Assembly: GCF_028689845.1 (NCBI RefSeq)
Contig: NZ_JAQVCH010000001.1
Span: 1-64,000 of the forward strand
Origin: Flavobacterium sp.
Lineage (GTDB): Bacteria; Bacteroidota; Bacteroidia; Flavobacteriales; Flavobacteriaceae
DNA: 64,000 bases
Direction of reading: 5' to 3'
A program made the translations under genes and the position numbers. Each line of letters begins with the position of its first letter. Positions within the stretch are counted from its first letter, which is position 1. This document shows positions 42,850-52,276 of the stretch, one piece after another. The notes under the pieces were generated by a model that saw nothing but the letters and a program-made list of their open reading frames with translations, was not told the DNA's origin and ran no database searches.

Positions 42850-43617
42850 TTAACTTTTTAATTCAAAATCATCTCTATCGAATAAAAACTTGAATTTTTT
42901 TCGATTTTTTAGGAGTTTTCTTTGGTCTAAAGTTGCCAAAAAAACACCTTCTTCTTCGGTTGGTTCAACAATACAATTTCCTAATTCATCTATGGCTTGC
43001 GAATGTCCGATGTATTCGTGTTTGTTCATATCCATTCCAATTCGGTTTACGCCAATGACAAAACTCATGTTTTCTATGGCTCTCGCTTTTAATAAAACAT
43101 CCCAAGCGGCAATTCGTGTTTTTGGCCAATTAGCTACATAAATTAGTAAATCATAGTCTTCTACATTACGAGCAAATACTGGAAAACGCAAATCATAGCA
43201 AATTTGTAAACAAATTTTCCAACCCATGAATTTAATGATTTTTTTTGTTGTGCCGGGTTGGTATATTTTATCTTCACCAGCCAGCGTAAACAAGTGTTTT
43301 TTATCGTAATACTCCATTTCTCCCGAAGGAAAAGCAAAAATCATTCGGTTATAAAACTGTTCTTTTTCAAATATGATGATACTTCCGGTAATAGCACATT
43401 TTCTTTTGGTAGCGATGGTTCTCATCCAAGAAACGGTTTCACCATTCATGGTTTCAGCAGAAATAAAAGGTTCCATTGTAAAACCAGAAGAGAACATTTC
43501 GGGCAATACAAAAAGATTAACCTCTTCCTCTATCGCCATTATTTTTTCTTGAAAATATAAAATATTGGCAATCGGATTATCCCAAACAATCGGTGCTTGA
43601 ATCAGGGCAATGTTCAT
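42850..43617 (-). CDS. Nitrilase-family omega-amidase-like hydrolase
   Basis: A 255-residue enzyme of the carbon-nitrogen hydrolase superfamily. The catalytic triad is visible: Glu in FVLPEMFSSGF, Lys in YYDKKHLFTLAGE and Cys in KICLQICYDLRFPVFARN. The overall pattern matches YafV-type omega-amidases, which hydrolyse alpha-ketoglutaramate or ketosuccinamate in amide salvage and methionine cycling. The gene is one base after the GH92 gene on the minus strand, so the two may be cotranscribed, but its role is general metabolism. Confidence 0.85.
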   Translation of the reverse strand: MNIALIQAPIVWDNPIANILYFQEKIMAIEEEVNLFVLPEMFSSGFTMEPFISAETMNGETVSWMRTIATKRKCAITGSIIIFEKEQFYNRMIFAFPSGEMEYYDKKHLFTLAGEDKIYQPGTTKKIIKFMGWKICLQICYDLRFPVFARNVEDYDLLIYVANWPKTRIAAWDVLLKARAIENMSFVIGVNRIGMDMNKHEYIGHSQAIDELGNCIVEPTEEEGVFLATLDQRKLLKNRKKFKFLFDRDDFELKS

Positions 43618-43618
43618 T

Positions 43619-46408
43619 TTATTTAATTTCTATTTCGTCCACAAAAATAAAAGCATCACCATTTGAAGGAAAACCTTGGTGCCATTCTGGTAATTTTCCA
43701 AAATTGGTAGCAACAACTTTTATGTATCTTGCTTTTTGCGAATTAAATTGCAATACAAAAGGTTTTATTACGGTTTCATATTCTTTTGGGTCAACTGAAT
43801 TCTCCACTTCGCCCACTTTTTTAAATGTGATAGTATCTTCTGAAGTATAATAGGTCACTTTTGTCGGCATTAAAATCCAAGAACGGGTGTCTTGCAAAAA
43901 GTTGGAGCTAATGAAACTTATTTCTTGATTTTTTTGCATATCAATAACACATTCGAAATTTTGGTTTTGAAAACCTTGCCATTCGCCTTTTCGCCAGTTT
44001 TCGTTGCCATAAATGCCGTCTAACAAACCATCATTGCCACCCGCGTGATATTGTGGATTGTATTTTGATTTAATAGCAATGGTGTAATTGTTTGGCTTTT
44101 TGAAGAATTGGGCAGAAACACTATTGCTGTTTTCATCATTATGCTTCACGTAAGCACTTATTTTTTCAGACTGCGAAATTTCAATCGGACCTGAATACTT
44201 CATCCAAGCAGGTTTTTCAGGAGAAGAAGAATTAAAAATATAATAAATTTCGTCCTTCTGATTTTGAGATAAAATTTCGATTTTCAGCTTGTCTTTAAAC
44301 GATTTGCTTTCTGCTTGAATTACAGGAACCTGAATAATTTTTTCAAAATTATTAATTTTAGTTGCAGCTGTAACTTCTTTTAAATAGCCATTCATTCCTT
44401 TTTTAGTAATGGAAAGTTGTTCTTTATTTTCGAAATTAACCTTCAACTTTTCAAAATAAGCAGTTGTTTTAGTATAACCCAATTGTCCCGGCGTAACTGA
44501 ATAAATTCCCATAGAACTTAAAACATACCAAGCAGACATTTGACCGCAATCTTCGTTTCCAATTAAACCATCGGGTTTGTTTGTATAGAAATTATCTAAA
44601 ATGTAGTTTACTTTTTCATTCGTTTTTTCGGATTTACCGATATAATTATACAAATAGGCCATGTGATGACTAGGTTCGTTTCCATGCGCATATTGGCCAA
44701 TTAAACCCGTTACGTCAACTTGTTCTCGTCCGGTGGTTTTGCTTTCAGCATTAAACATTTCATCTAGTTTGGCTTCAAATTTGTCGTTTCCGCCATAAGC
44801 TTCAATCATTCCGGGAATATCATGAGGCACAAAAAACGTGTATTGCCAAGCATTTCCTTCGGTAAAATTATTGTTTACTTCTCTTGGATCAAAAGGTTTG
44901 TCCCAACCGGCATTTTTCTTTGGGCGAATGAATCTGGTTTCCCAATCAAAAATATTTTTCCAATTTTGAGAACGTTTCATGAAATATTCATAATCTTCTT
45001 TTTTATTTAAAATTTGAGCCATTTGAGCTATACACCAATCGTCATAAGCGTATTCAACGGTTTTTGAAACACTTTCGTGGTCATCATCTATCGAAATAAA
45101 CCCGTTTTCTTTGTAAGCTTTCAAACCCAAAACATCTCTCATGGCTGAAGCTTTACTTGCTTCAAAAGCTTTTTCGTAATCAAAACCTTTAATTCCTTTT
45201 GTCATCGCATCTGCAATTACAGAAACGGAATGATACCCAATCATACAATCGGTTTCATTGGAAGCCAATTCCCAAACGGGCAATCTTCCACCTTGTTCAA
45301 ATTGCTTGATAAAAGTATTGATATAATCTGAAGTTCGTTTTTTGTCAATCAGCGTATATAAAGGATGTGCGGCTCTAAAAGTGTCCCAAAGTGAAAAAAC
45401 AGTGTAATAATCAAATCCTTCTGCTGTGTGAATTTCATTATCTCTTCCACGATATTTTCCGTCTAAATCTTGTGCAATATTAGGTTGCATCATGGTGTGA
45501 TATAAAGCGGTGTAGAAGATCGCTAATTTGTCTTTATCATCAGAAGTAACTTCAATTTTGGATAATTCTTTGTTCCATAAAGCTTCCGTTTCTTTTTTAA
45601 CTTTATCAAAATCCCAATGCTTGATTTCTGAACTGTTTAATTTGGCACCTTCATAACTCGTAGGAGAAAGTGATACTTTTACTAGAATTTTTTCTCCTTT
45701 TTTGACCATTTTAGAAAAACAAGCTTTAAGCTCCGTTCCTGAATAAAATTCTCCTTTTGAAACACTATTTGACTTTACTTTTGTAAACTTCATTGGAGTG
45801 TTAAACTCAATTCGTGCATATACATATTGATTTTGAGCCCAAGCTTCACTTCTTCTTAAAACCTCAATTGTTTGGTCGTCTATAATTCGCATAGTTCCTT
45901 CCAATAATTTATCACGATGATTCAAGTCAAGAATGATATTAACTGCTCCAGATTTATTAAAAGTATATTCATGAAAACCAACTCGTGTGGAGGCAGTTAG
46001 TCGAACATCGATATTGTTTTTGTCTAATTTTACGCTATAAAATCCGGCTGAAGCTTTTTCGTTATCATGTGAAAATGTTGACGAATAGATTTTATTATCA
46101 AACGAGGGATCGCCCATGGTTGGCATCAACATAATATCACCAAAATCGGAAACGCCAGTGCCGTTTAAATGTGTGTGTGAAAATCCATAAATCAAATTAT
46201 CTGAATAATGATAGCCTGAACAACCATCCCAACTGCCATCAATTCGGGTATCGGGCGAAAGCTGTACCATTCCGTAAGGAGTTGTGGCTCCCGGAAAAGT
46301 GTGTCCGTGTCCGCCTGTTCCGATGAATGGATTGACATATTGATGATAATTTTGACCAAAACTTAAATCTGACAGCAGCAAGACTATCGTTAGAAGGACA
46401 AATCGCAT
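43619..46408 (-). CDS. GH92-family exo-alpha-mannosidase
   Basis: About 929 residues with a signal peptide (MRFVLLTIVLLLSDLSFGQ). GH92 hallmarks are YVNPFIGTGGHGHTFPGATTPYGMVQLSPDT, VFSLWDTFRAAHPLYTLI, EGNAWQYTFFVPHDIPGMIEA and NEDCGQMSAWYVLSSMGIYSV. GH92 enzymes are calcium-dependent exo-acting alpha-mannosidases. The C-terminal 130 residues (YHAGGNDGLLDGIYG, SFISSNFLQDTRSWI) form a discoidin-like carbohydrate-binding domain. The ATG at 46408 starts the signal peptide; the longer frame is rejected. It lies after the PUL terminator and a Flavo-1-like RNA, so it is a neighbour of the PUL rather than clearly in its operon. Confidence 0.9.
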   Translation of the reverse strand: MRFVLLTIVLLLSDLSFGQNYHQYVNPFIGTGGHGHTFPGATTPYGMVQLSPDTRIDGSWDGCSGYHYSDNLIYGFSHTHLNGTGVSDFGDIMLMPTMGDPSFDNKIYSSTFSHDNEKASAGFYSVKLDKNNIDVRLTASTRVGFHEYTFNKSGAVNIILDLNHRDKLLEGTMRIIDDQTIEVLRRSEAWAQNQYVYARIEFNTPMKFTKVKSNSVSKGEFYSGTELKACFSKMVKKGEKILVKVSLSPTSYEGAKLNSSEIKHWDFDKVKKETEALWNKELSKIEVTSDDKDKLAIFYTALYHTMMQPNIAQDLDGKYRGRDNEIHTAEGFDYYTVFSLWDTFRAAHPLYTLIDKKRTSDYINTFIKQFEQGGRLPVWELASNETDCMIGYHSVSVIADAMTKGIKGFDYEKAFEASKASAMRDVLGLKAYKENGFISIDDDHESVSKTVEYAYDDWCIAQMAQILNKKEDYEYFMKRSQNWKNIFDWETRFIRPKKNAGWDKPFDPREVNNNFTEGNAWQYTFFVPHDIPGMIEAYGGNDKFEAKLDEMFNAESKTTGREQVDVTGLIGQYAHGNEPSHHMAYLYNYIGKSEKTNEKVNYILDNFYTNKPDGLIGNEDCGQMSAWYVLSSMGIYSVTPGQLGYTKTTAYFEKLKVNFENKEQLSITKKGMNGYLKEVTAATKINNFEKIIQVPVIQAESKSFKDKLKIEILSQNQKDEIYYIFNSSSPEKPAWMKYSGPIEISQSEKISAYVKHNDENSNSVSAQFFKKPNNYTIAIKSKYNPQYHAGGNDGLLDGIYGNENWRKGEWQGFQNQNFECVIDMQKNQEISFISSNFLQDTRSWILMPTKVTYYTSEDTITFKKVGEVENSVDPKEYETVIKPFVLQFNSQKARYIKVVATNFGKLPEWHQGFPSNGDAFIFVDEIEIK

Positions 46409-46464
46409 AGTAAGTGTATTAATTTGAGACTCAAATATACAGTATTTTCTTTTAAAATTGATTT

Positions 46465-46557
46465 GCGTTAGGGATGGTAGCGGCATCCTTTTGTTTTATT
46501 CGATTATCATCAAAAAAAACAAAAGATAGAGCGTAGAGCCCGACCCTTGGGTAACGT
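46465..46557 (+). ncRNA. Second Flavo-1-like structured RNA
   Basis: GCGTTA (46465-46470) pairs with TAACGT (46552-46557). Inside are GGATG...CATCC, CTTTTGTTTT...AAAACAAAAG, GATAGAGCG and AGCCCGACCC, as in the copy at 29419-29500. It lies on the plus strand between two minus-strand genes and precedes no plus-strand gene. A covariance search was not run. Confidence 0.6.
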
Positions 46558-46567
46558 CCACAAAAAA

Positions 46568-46591
46568 AGCATCCAATTAAAACTGGATGCT
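46568..46591 (-). terminator. Terminator at the end of the PUL operon
   Basis: AGCATCCA pairs with TGGATGCT around eight bases; on the minus strand a run of seven T follows. It lies 34 bases past the esterase stop. Confidence 0.75.
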
Positions 46592-46625
46592 TAAACAAAT
46601 ATGAAAACATGAAAAAATCTTAATT

Positions 46626-48566
46626 TTAATTTATTACAATTTTATATTTCTCCGATTTGGTAATGGTTTTCCAATCATCTGTCCGAAAAGGAACTGCTGG
46701 AAAACCTTCTGCATTAAACAAATTACAATGAGACGCATCGCCTTTCCAGCCGAAACGAACTGCTATAGGATTAGAAACTTCAGGACAACTCACAATTATT
46801 TTGTTTTCTTTGATAAGTGCTTTAGCGGTATAAAATATTTGATTTTCGCCCGCCACTTCAAAACCGTTGACAAATCCGAAATCATTTGTGGTTGACAACC
46901 CCTCTCCGATAGAATTAAAAGAAATAATTAGTTCCTTCTCGTTTTTTTGAAAGGAAAGAAATACAGGGCCGCTACAAGTCATATTATTTTGATATAAATT
47001 ATGCAATGCAATGGTTGACAATCTATGTCCAACCATTTTTTTGTTTCTAGGATGAATATCTGTAGGATTGCCAATGTCTGTTGTTACTACCATTCCCGTA
47101 TTATGAAGCGATAGCGTTTGTGATTGTGCTTCTCTTAATTCTGCCCATTCACACCCTTCATTACTATTTCCAGGCGTACTAAAGGAAGCTAATTGAACAA
47201 AGTAAAAGGGGAAATCAATCTGCCATTTTTGTCTCCAATCTTGAATTAATAACGGGAATGCTTTACGATATTGGAAAGCTCTAGCAGCATTACTTTCGCC
47301 CTGATACCAAATCACTCCTTTAAAAGCAAAAGGAACCAAAGGTTGAATCATAGCATTATAACAAAGCGACGGAAAATCGTTTTCATTCAAATTGTCTTTA
47401 ATTGATTCCACTTGAAATTTCCATTTTCCATTTAAAGGAATAACCGTTTTGTTTTGCACTATTTTCAAGTCGTTTTCAAGGCCGTGAATTCCTCCACCAC
47501 CACCATTATCTTCTACTCGGATAGCAATACTATTTTGACCTTTCTTTAAAATTGTAATTGGAATTTGATACACTCTTTTTTTATCCCATCCGTTAGTTTC
47601 GCCAATTTTAATGCCGTTTACAAACGTCACATCATTGTCATCAATCGCTGGAATTTCTAACGTTATTGGTCCATTTACCTTTTTCAAGGTAAAATATTTT
47701 CGTAACCAAACAATCCCGTCTAAATTTCCTAATTGCTGTGCTTCCCAAGCACCCGGTTGTTGCATTTCTGGCCAATTGGTATCATCGAAATTGAATTGAC
47801 TAAACGAAGTTGCTTGTTTAGGATTAATTGGAGCGTTTTGAATCGTTTCTATTTGACGTTTAGTAGATTCTATTTTTAACTGTAAAAGTGAGTCAATATT
47901 AATTTTGGGCATTGCTTGAATTATCTCATTAAATTCTGCATCTGCTTCAAAACCTTCTTTACTTATCCAGGTTTCAATATTGGTTCCGCCCCAACTTGCA
48001 TTAATTAATCCAATTGGAATGTGTAGGTTTTTGTTTAATTCTTTGGCATAATAATAGCCTACTGCCGTAAAGTTTTCAACCGTTTTAGGTGAACAGACTT
48101 CCCAAGATGTTTTTGCAAATTTTGAATTGGGTAGTGAATTAATATCTTTTGGAATCTTGATATGTCGAATGTTTGGGTAATTTGCTGAGGCTATCTCTTC
48201 CTCCGCATCATCAGCTTGACCTACAATCCATTCCATATTTGATTGGCCCGAACAAATCCAAACGTCTCCAATTAATACGTTGTTTATTTGTAAACTGTTT
48301 TTTGCTTTTATTGTCAGGACGAAAGGACCACCTGCATCTTCTGAATCTAAATAAACAATCCATTTTCCACTTTGATCTGCTGTGGTTGATTTTTGTTGAT
48401 TATGTAATAAAACGGTAATTTTTTCCTGACTCGTAGCCCACCCCCAAATTGGAATTTTAGCTTGGCGTTGCAACACCATATTATCAGAAAAAATAGAGGC
48501 TAAGGTAGCTTGTCCTTGAATTTGACCAACGAAAAGCAATAACAATAAAATAATAAATTTTTTCAT
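46626..48566 (-). CDS. Sialate O-acetylesterase-like carbohydrate esterase
   Basis: A 646-residue exported enzyme (MKKFIILLLLLFVGQIQGQ) of the SASA/SGNH type. The catalytic Ser is in ICSGQSNMEWIVGQADD, a GVIWYQGESNA block follows, and the Asp-His pair is in TDIHPRNKKMVGHRL. A beta-galactosidase-like jelly-roll domain (EIPAIDDNDVTFVNGIKIGETNGWDKKR) is inserted between the halves of the esterase domain. Relatives deacetylate sialic acids or plant polysaccharides. As the last gene of this PUL it probably removes acetyl groups that block the glycosidases. Substrate is inferred. Confidence 0.85.
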   Translation of the reverse strand: MKKFIILLLLLFVGQIQGQATLASIFSDNMVLQRQAKIPIWGWATSQEKITVLLHNQQKSTTADQSGKWIVYLDSEDAGGPFVLTIKAKNSLQINNVLIGDVWICSGQSNMEWIVGQADDAEEEIASANYPNIRHIKIPKDINSLPNSKFAKTSWEVCSPKTVENFTAVGYYYAKELNKNLHIPIGLINASWGGTNIETWISKEGFEADAEFNEIIQAMPKINIDSLLQLKIESTKRQIETIQNAPINPKQATSFSQFNFDDTNWPEMQQPGAWEAQQLGNLDGIVWLRKYFTLKKVNGPITLEIPAIDDNDVTFVNGIKIGETNGWDKKRVYQIPITILKKGQNSIAIRVEDNGGGGGIHGLENDLKIVQNKTVIPLNGKWKFQVESIKDNLNENDFPSLCYNAMIQPLVPFAFKGVIWYQGESNAARAFQYRKAFPLLIQDWRQKWQIDFPFYFVQLASFSTPGNSNEGCEWAELREAQSQTLSLHNTGMVVTTDIGNPTDIHPRNKKMVGHRLSTIALHNLYQNNMTCSGPVFLSFQKNEKELIISFNSIGEGLSTTNDFGFVNGFEVAGENQIFYTAKALIKENKIIVSCPEVSNPIAVRFGWKGDASHCNLFNAEGFPAVPFRTDDWKTITKSEKYKIVIN

Positions 48567-48568
48567 TT

Positions 48569-50797
48569 TTAATTTACTAATTCAAAGACATTATTTAAAC
48601 GAATATCGGCAGAAGATGTTCCAATCATCAATTCAAATTCCCCTGGTTCTGCAATCCATTCTATGTTTTGATTATAAAACGATAGTTTTTCTTTATCAAT
48701 TATAAACGTTACCATTTTGGTTTCGCCAGGTTGTAATTTAATTTTCATAAAGTCTTTTAGTTCTTTTACAGGACGAACGACAGTCGCAAATTTATCATGC
48801 AAATATAACTGAACAACCTCTTCTCCTACAAGGTTTCCTGTGTTTTTCAATTGAAAACTTACCGTTATTTTTTCAGCCGCTTTCATTTTTGAAGCGGAAA
48901 GTTTTAAATTTGAATAGTCAAATGTCGTATAGCTCAAACCGAATCCGAAAGGAAATTTAGGTGTGTTTTTAACATCAATATAAGCTGCAACATAGTTGGT
49001 ATCCATTTCATTTTTTGCTGGTCTTCCTGTGTTGAAATAATTATAATAGATAGGGATTTGTCCTTCGTTTCTTGGAAAAGTCATCGGCAATTTGGCAGAA
49101 GGATTATAATCGCCAAATAGTACATCAGCAATAGCATTACCAGCCTCACTTCCCAACCACCAAGTATAAAGAATAGCCGGGACGTTATCTGCCGTCCAAT
49201 CAAAAACGAGTGGTCTTCCGGCATTAATTAAAACTACCATGGGTTTTCCTGTTGCCTGAATGGCTTTTAACAATTCTTCTTGAACTCCTGGCAATTGAAG
49301 ATTGCTTCTGCTTTTGGCTTCTCCACTCATATCCCAGCGTTCGCCAACACTAACAATGACTACGTCTGCTTGTTTTGCCACAGCAATAGCTTCGTCAAAT
49401 CCGGCTTTACTGGTGTCTTGAAAACCGCAACCTTTGGCATAGAGTAATTTTGCGTTTTTTCCGACTTTATTTTTTAAGCCTTCCCATTGCGAAATGATAT
49501 AAGTTGAGTCGACTTCTTTGACATCTACTGCCCAAAAACCATGATTTGCTCTAGCAGGTTTTACTGCTGGACCAATAAAAGCAATGGTTTTTGTTTGTTT
49601 TGAAAGCGGTAATAAATTATTTTCGTTTTTAAGCAATACGATACTTTTTGCGGCGATTTCACGGGCAAATTTAGTGTGCTCTTGATTGTCTAACGCTTTT
49701 TTTTGTCTTTGCAGATTAGAAAAACGATAGGGGTCATCAAACAAACCCAATTCAAATTTTTTGTATAAAATACGTTTAACGGCATCATCAATCAAAGCAA
49801 TGTCAACTTCCCCTTCATCGATTAAAGTAGCTAAATTATTGAGATAAGCATTACTTTCCATGTCCATATCGCTTCCCGCAGTGATGGCTAGTTGTGCTGC
49901 CTCTTTACTGTCTTTAGCGTAACCATGTGGAACCATTTCGCCAATTGAACCCCAATCTGAAACCACAAAACCTTTAAAGTTCCATTTTCCTTTTAAAATA
50001 GCTCGTTGTAAATAAACATTCCCGGTGGCGGGAACTCCGTTTAGGTCGTTAAAAGCATTCATAAACGTAGCTACTCCGGCATCAACTGTAGCCTTGAAAG
50101 GTGGTAAATAGGTTTCCCAAAGCATTCGTTCACTCATGTCGACCGAGTTGTAATCTCTTCCTCCAACTGCAGCTCCATAGGCTGCAAAATGTTTAGAACA
50201 CGCCATAACGGCATCTAATTCACCTAGCTTTTTTCCTTGAAATCCTTTTACTCGGGCGAAAGCAATTTTAGAGCCTAAGTAAGTGTCTTCACCAGCACCT
50301 TCCATCACCCTACCCCAACGCGGATCGCGACCGATATCGACCATAGGAGCAAAAGTCCAGTGAATCCCACTTGCAGACGCTTCAACAGCTGCAATTCGTG
50401 CTGCTTTTTCAATTGCTTCTAAATCCCAACTCGCAGCTTCTGCTAGTGGAATTGGAAAGGTTGTTTTGTAACCGTGCACGACATCCAAACCAAAAAGCAA
50501 AGGTATTTTTAACCGAGACTGCATGGCTAATTCTTGGTATTGACGGGTATATTTGGCTCCCATCACATTAAGCATTGAGCCAATTAATCCTTGTTTTATA
50601 GCTGCTTGTTTATTAGGATTTACGGTTAATGGCCCTGTTGCATTTCCATCGCCAGTATATTGATTAAGTTGGCCGATCTTTTCTTTTAACGTCATTTGCG
50701 TTAAAAGACTTTCAACCTTTTGCTCAATCAATTTATCTTGTGAAAATACGTTGATTGATTGAAAAACAATCCCGATTAAAATTGCGATTTTTTTCAT
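48569..50797 (-). CDS. GH3-family beta-glucosidase
   Basis: A 742-residue exported enzyme (signal MKKIAILIGIVFQSINVFSQ) of BglX type. It has GH3 landmarks: PLLFGLDVVHGYKTTFPIPLA, ACSKHFAAYGAAVGGRDYN, the nucleophile Asp in GFVVSDWGSIGE, the second domain with KSIVLLKNENNLLPL, and a C-terminal fibronectin-III-like domain (KNTGNLVGEEVVQLYLHD). GH3 enzymes release terminal beta-linked glucose or xylose. It lies between the GH30 pair and the esterase, 2 bases before the esterase start. Together with GH30 it suggests beta-glucan breakdown. Confidence 0.93.
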   Translation of the reverse strand: MKKIAILIGIVFQSINVFSQDKLIEQKVESLLTQMTLKEKIGQLNQYTGDGNATGPLTVNPNKQAAIKQGLIGSMLNVMGAKYTRQYQELAMQSRLKIPLLFGLDVVHGYKTTFPIPLAEAASWDLEAIEKAARIAAVEASASGIHWTFAPMVDIGRDPRWGRVMEGAGEDTYLGSKIAFARVKGFQGKKLGELDAVMACSKHFAAYGAAVGGRDYNSVDMSERMLWETYLPPFKATVDAGVATFMNAFNDLNGVPATGNVYLQRAILKGKWNFKGFVVSDWGSIGEMVPHGYAKDSKEAAQLAITAGSDMDMESNAYLNNLATLIDEGEVDIALIDDAVKRILYKKFELGLFDDPYRFSNLQRQKKALDNQEHTKFAREIAAKSIVLLKNENNLLPLSKQTKTIAFIGPAVKPARANHGFWAVDVKEVDSTYIISQWEGLKNKVGKNAKLLYAKGCGFQDTSKAGFDEAIAVAKQADVVIVSVGERWDMSGEAKSRSNLQLPGVQEELLKAIQATGKPMVVLINAGRPLVFDWTADNVPAILYTWWLGSEAGNAIADVLFGDYNPSAKLPMTFPRNEGQIPIYYNYFNTGRPAKNEMDTNYVAAYIDVKNTPKFPFGFGLSYTTFDYSNLKLSASKMKAAEKITVSFQLKNTGNLVGEEVVQLYLHDKFATVVRPVKELKDFMKIKLQPGETKMVTFIIDKEKLSFYNQNIEWIAEPGEFELMIGTSSADIRLNNVFELVN

Positions 50798-50808
50798 ATT
50801 CGAAAAAA

Positions 50809-52251
50809 TTAATAAATCAAGGTTTGGATTGCTTTTGCTGGAATTTTTAATTCACTTGCCTGATTATTATTATTCAAAAAATAGGTTAATTCCTTATCCG
50901 ATTCATTCATGACAATAGTGACAAACTCTCCGTTTGGATTTTGAAATGTAGTCGCAATCAATTGGCTTCGGCTAACCGAGTTCGTTATGTTTTTGGCTCC
51001 GGGTTTGATAAATTTTGAAAAATGTCCTATAAAATAATAGGAAGGTGTATAAATTAATTCGCCTGTAGCTAAATCGCCGTGAATCGGAGAAAAACAGAAA
51101 TTGCCTACATGATTTGGCCCTCCATTTTGGTCTAATAAAATATTCCAATCAGTCCAGCCTACGGTTCCGTTATTAAAATCATGAATCATAGAGCGGCCAT
51201 AACGTTGTCCGTTTGCCCAAAGTTGATAATTTTCTGCATTAAATTTTTCTACACACCCTTCAGTAAACAATAAGTTTTTATCTGGATACATTTGATGAAC
51301 TTTTGCAACGTTTTCAAACATCGGATTTCCACCACTCCATGATTCATACCAATGAAAGCCAATTCCCCAAACATATTTTGCTGCTTCGGCATCGTCAAGC
51401 ATTGTTGTGGCACGTTGCGTAAGCAAATCACGATTATGGTCCCAAACCGTAATTTTCAGATTTTTTAATCCGTTTTTATGTAAAGTTGGCCCCAAGTATT
51501 TTTTCAAAAAATCACGTTCTTCTTCTGCGGTATAGATGCATGATTCCCATGTTTGAGTAGCCATCGGTTCATTTTGTATTGTTAATCCCCAAACCGGAAT
51601 ACCTTCTTTTTCATATTCTTGTACAAATTTTACGTAGTAGTTTGCCCAAGACTGATAATATTCAGGTAATAATTTTCCGCCTTTTAGCATGTTTTTGGTG
51701 TCTTTCATAAAAGCTGGTGGACTCCAAGGGCTTGCGTAAAACGTTGTTTTATCTGCCTTTGCCATTGCTTTTTTTATCATTGGGATTTTAAAAGCTCGGT
51801 CGTGTTCAATTGAAAACGTTTTTAAATCTTTATCTCCCTCTTCTATATAAGTATAACTATCTGAGCCGAAGTCACAGCTGTTAATATTTGTTCTAATTAT
51901 GGTATAGCCAATTCCTTTTTCTTTATCAAAATAAGCGTTTAAAAGTTCTTCTTGTTTATCTTTTGGTAAAGCGGCAAAAACTTCGGCACTGGCATCCGTA
52001 ATGGCACCACCAATTCCTAAGAAAGTTTGATTTTTCTTGGTAGGATGAACAAAAACGCATAGTTGAGTTTCTAAAGGTTGCCCAGCAGGTTTAAACAATT
52101 CTTGGTTTGTTTTGGCAATTTTTAAATCAGATTCTGGAGACGTAGTATAAACCGTAACAGATTTAGACTGTTTATTTTCTGTATTAATTTTATTCTTTGT
52201 TTGACCGAATACTATACTAGAAACCAATAATAAGGCGATTGAAACTTTCAT
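50809..52251 (-). CDS. GH30-family glucosidase (paralogue 1)
   Basis: A 480-residue exported enzyme (MKVSIALLLVSSIVFGQ). GH30 features are FLGIGGAITDASAEVFAALP, the acid/base Glu in LTIQNEPMATQTWESC, the nucleophile Glu in LLFTEGCVEKF and SPWSPPAFMKDTKNM. GH30 enzymes cleave beta-1,6-glucan, glucosylceramide or xylan; the SPWSPP and NEP blocks are like beta-1,6-glucanases and glucosylceramidases of Bacteroidota. The ATG at 52251 fits the signal peptide; the longer frame from 52308 overlaps the next gene and is rejected. It is 25 bases after the second GH30 gene. Confidence 0.9.
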   Translation of the reverse strand: MKVSIALLLVSSIVFGQTKNKINTENKQSKSVTVYTTSPESDLKIAKTNQELFKPAGQPLETQLCVFVHPTKKNQTFLGIGGAITDASAEVFAALPKDKQEELLNAYFDKEKGIGYTIIRTNINSCDFGSDSYTYIEEGDKDLKTFSIEHDRAFKIPMIKKAMAKADKTTFYASPWSPPAFMKDTKNMLKGGKLLPEYYQSWANYYVKFVQEYEKEGIPVWGLTIQNEPMATQTWESCIYTAEEERDFLKKYLGPTLHKNGLKNLKITVWDHNRDLLTQRATTMLDDAEAAKYVWGIGFHWYESWSGGNPMFENVAKVHQMYPDKNLLFTEGCVEKFNAENYQLWANGQRYGRSMIHDFNNGTVGWTDWNILLDQNGGPNHVGNFCFSPIHGDLATGELIYTPSYYFIGHFSKFIKPGAKNITNSVSRSQLIATTFQNPNGEFVTIVMNESDKELTYFLNNNNQASELKIPAKAIQTLIY

Positions 52252-52276
52252 TTTATATAATTTACAGATTATTAAT

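Noticed and set aside
43619..46486. Longer GH92 frame starting at 46486
   Set aside because: The extra 26 residues run into the Flavo-1-like RNA and precede a clear signal peptide start at 46408.
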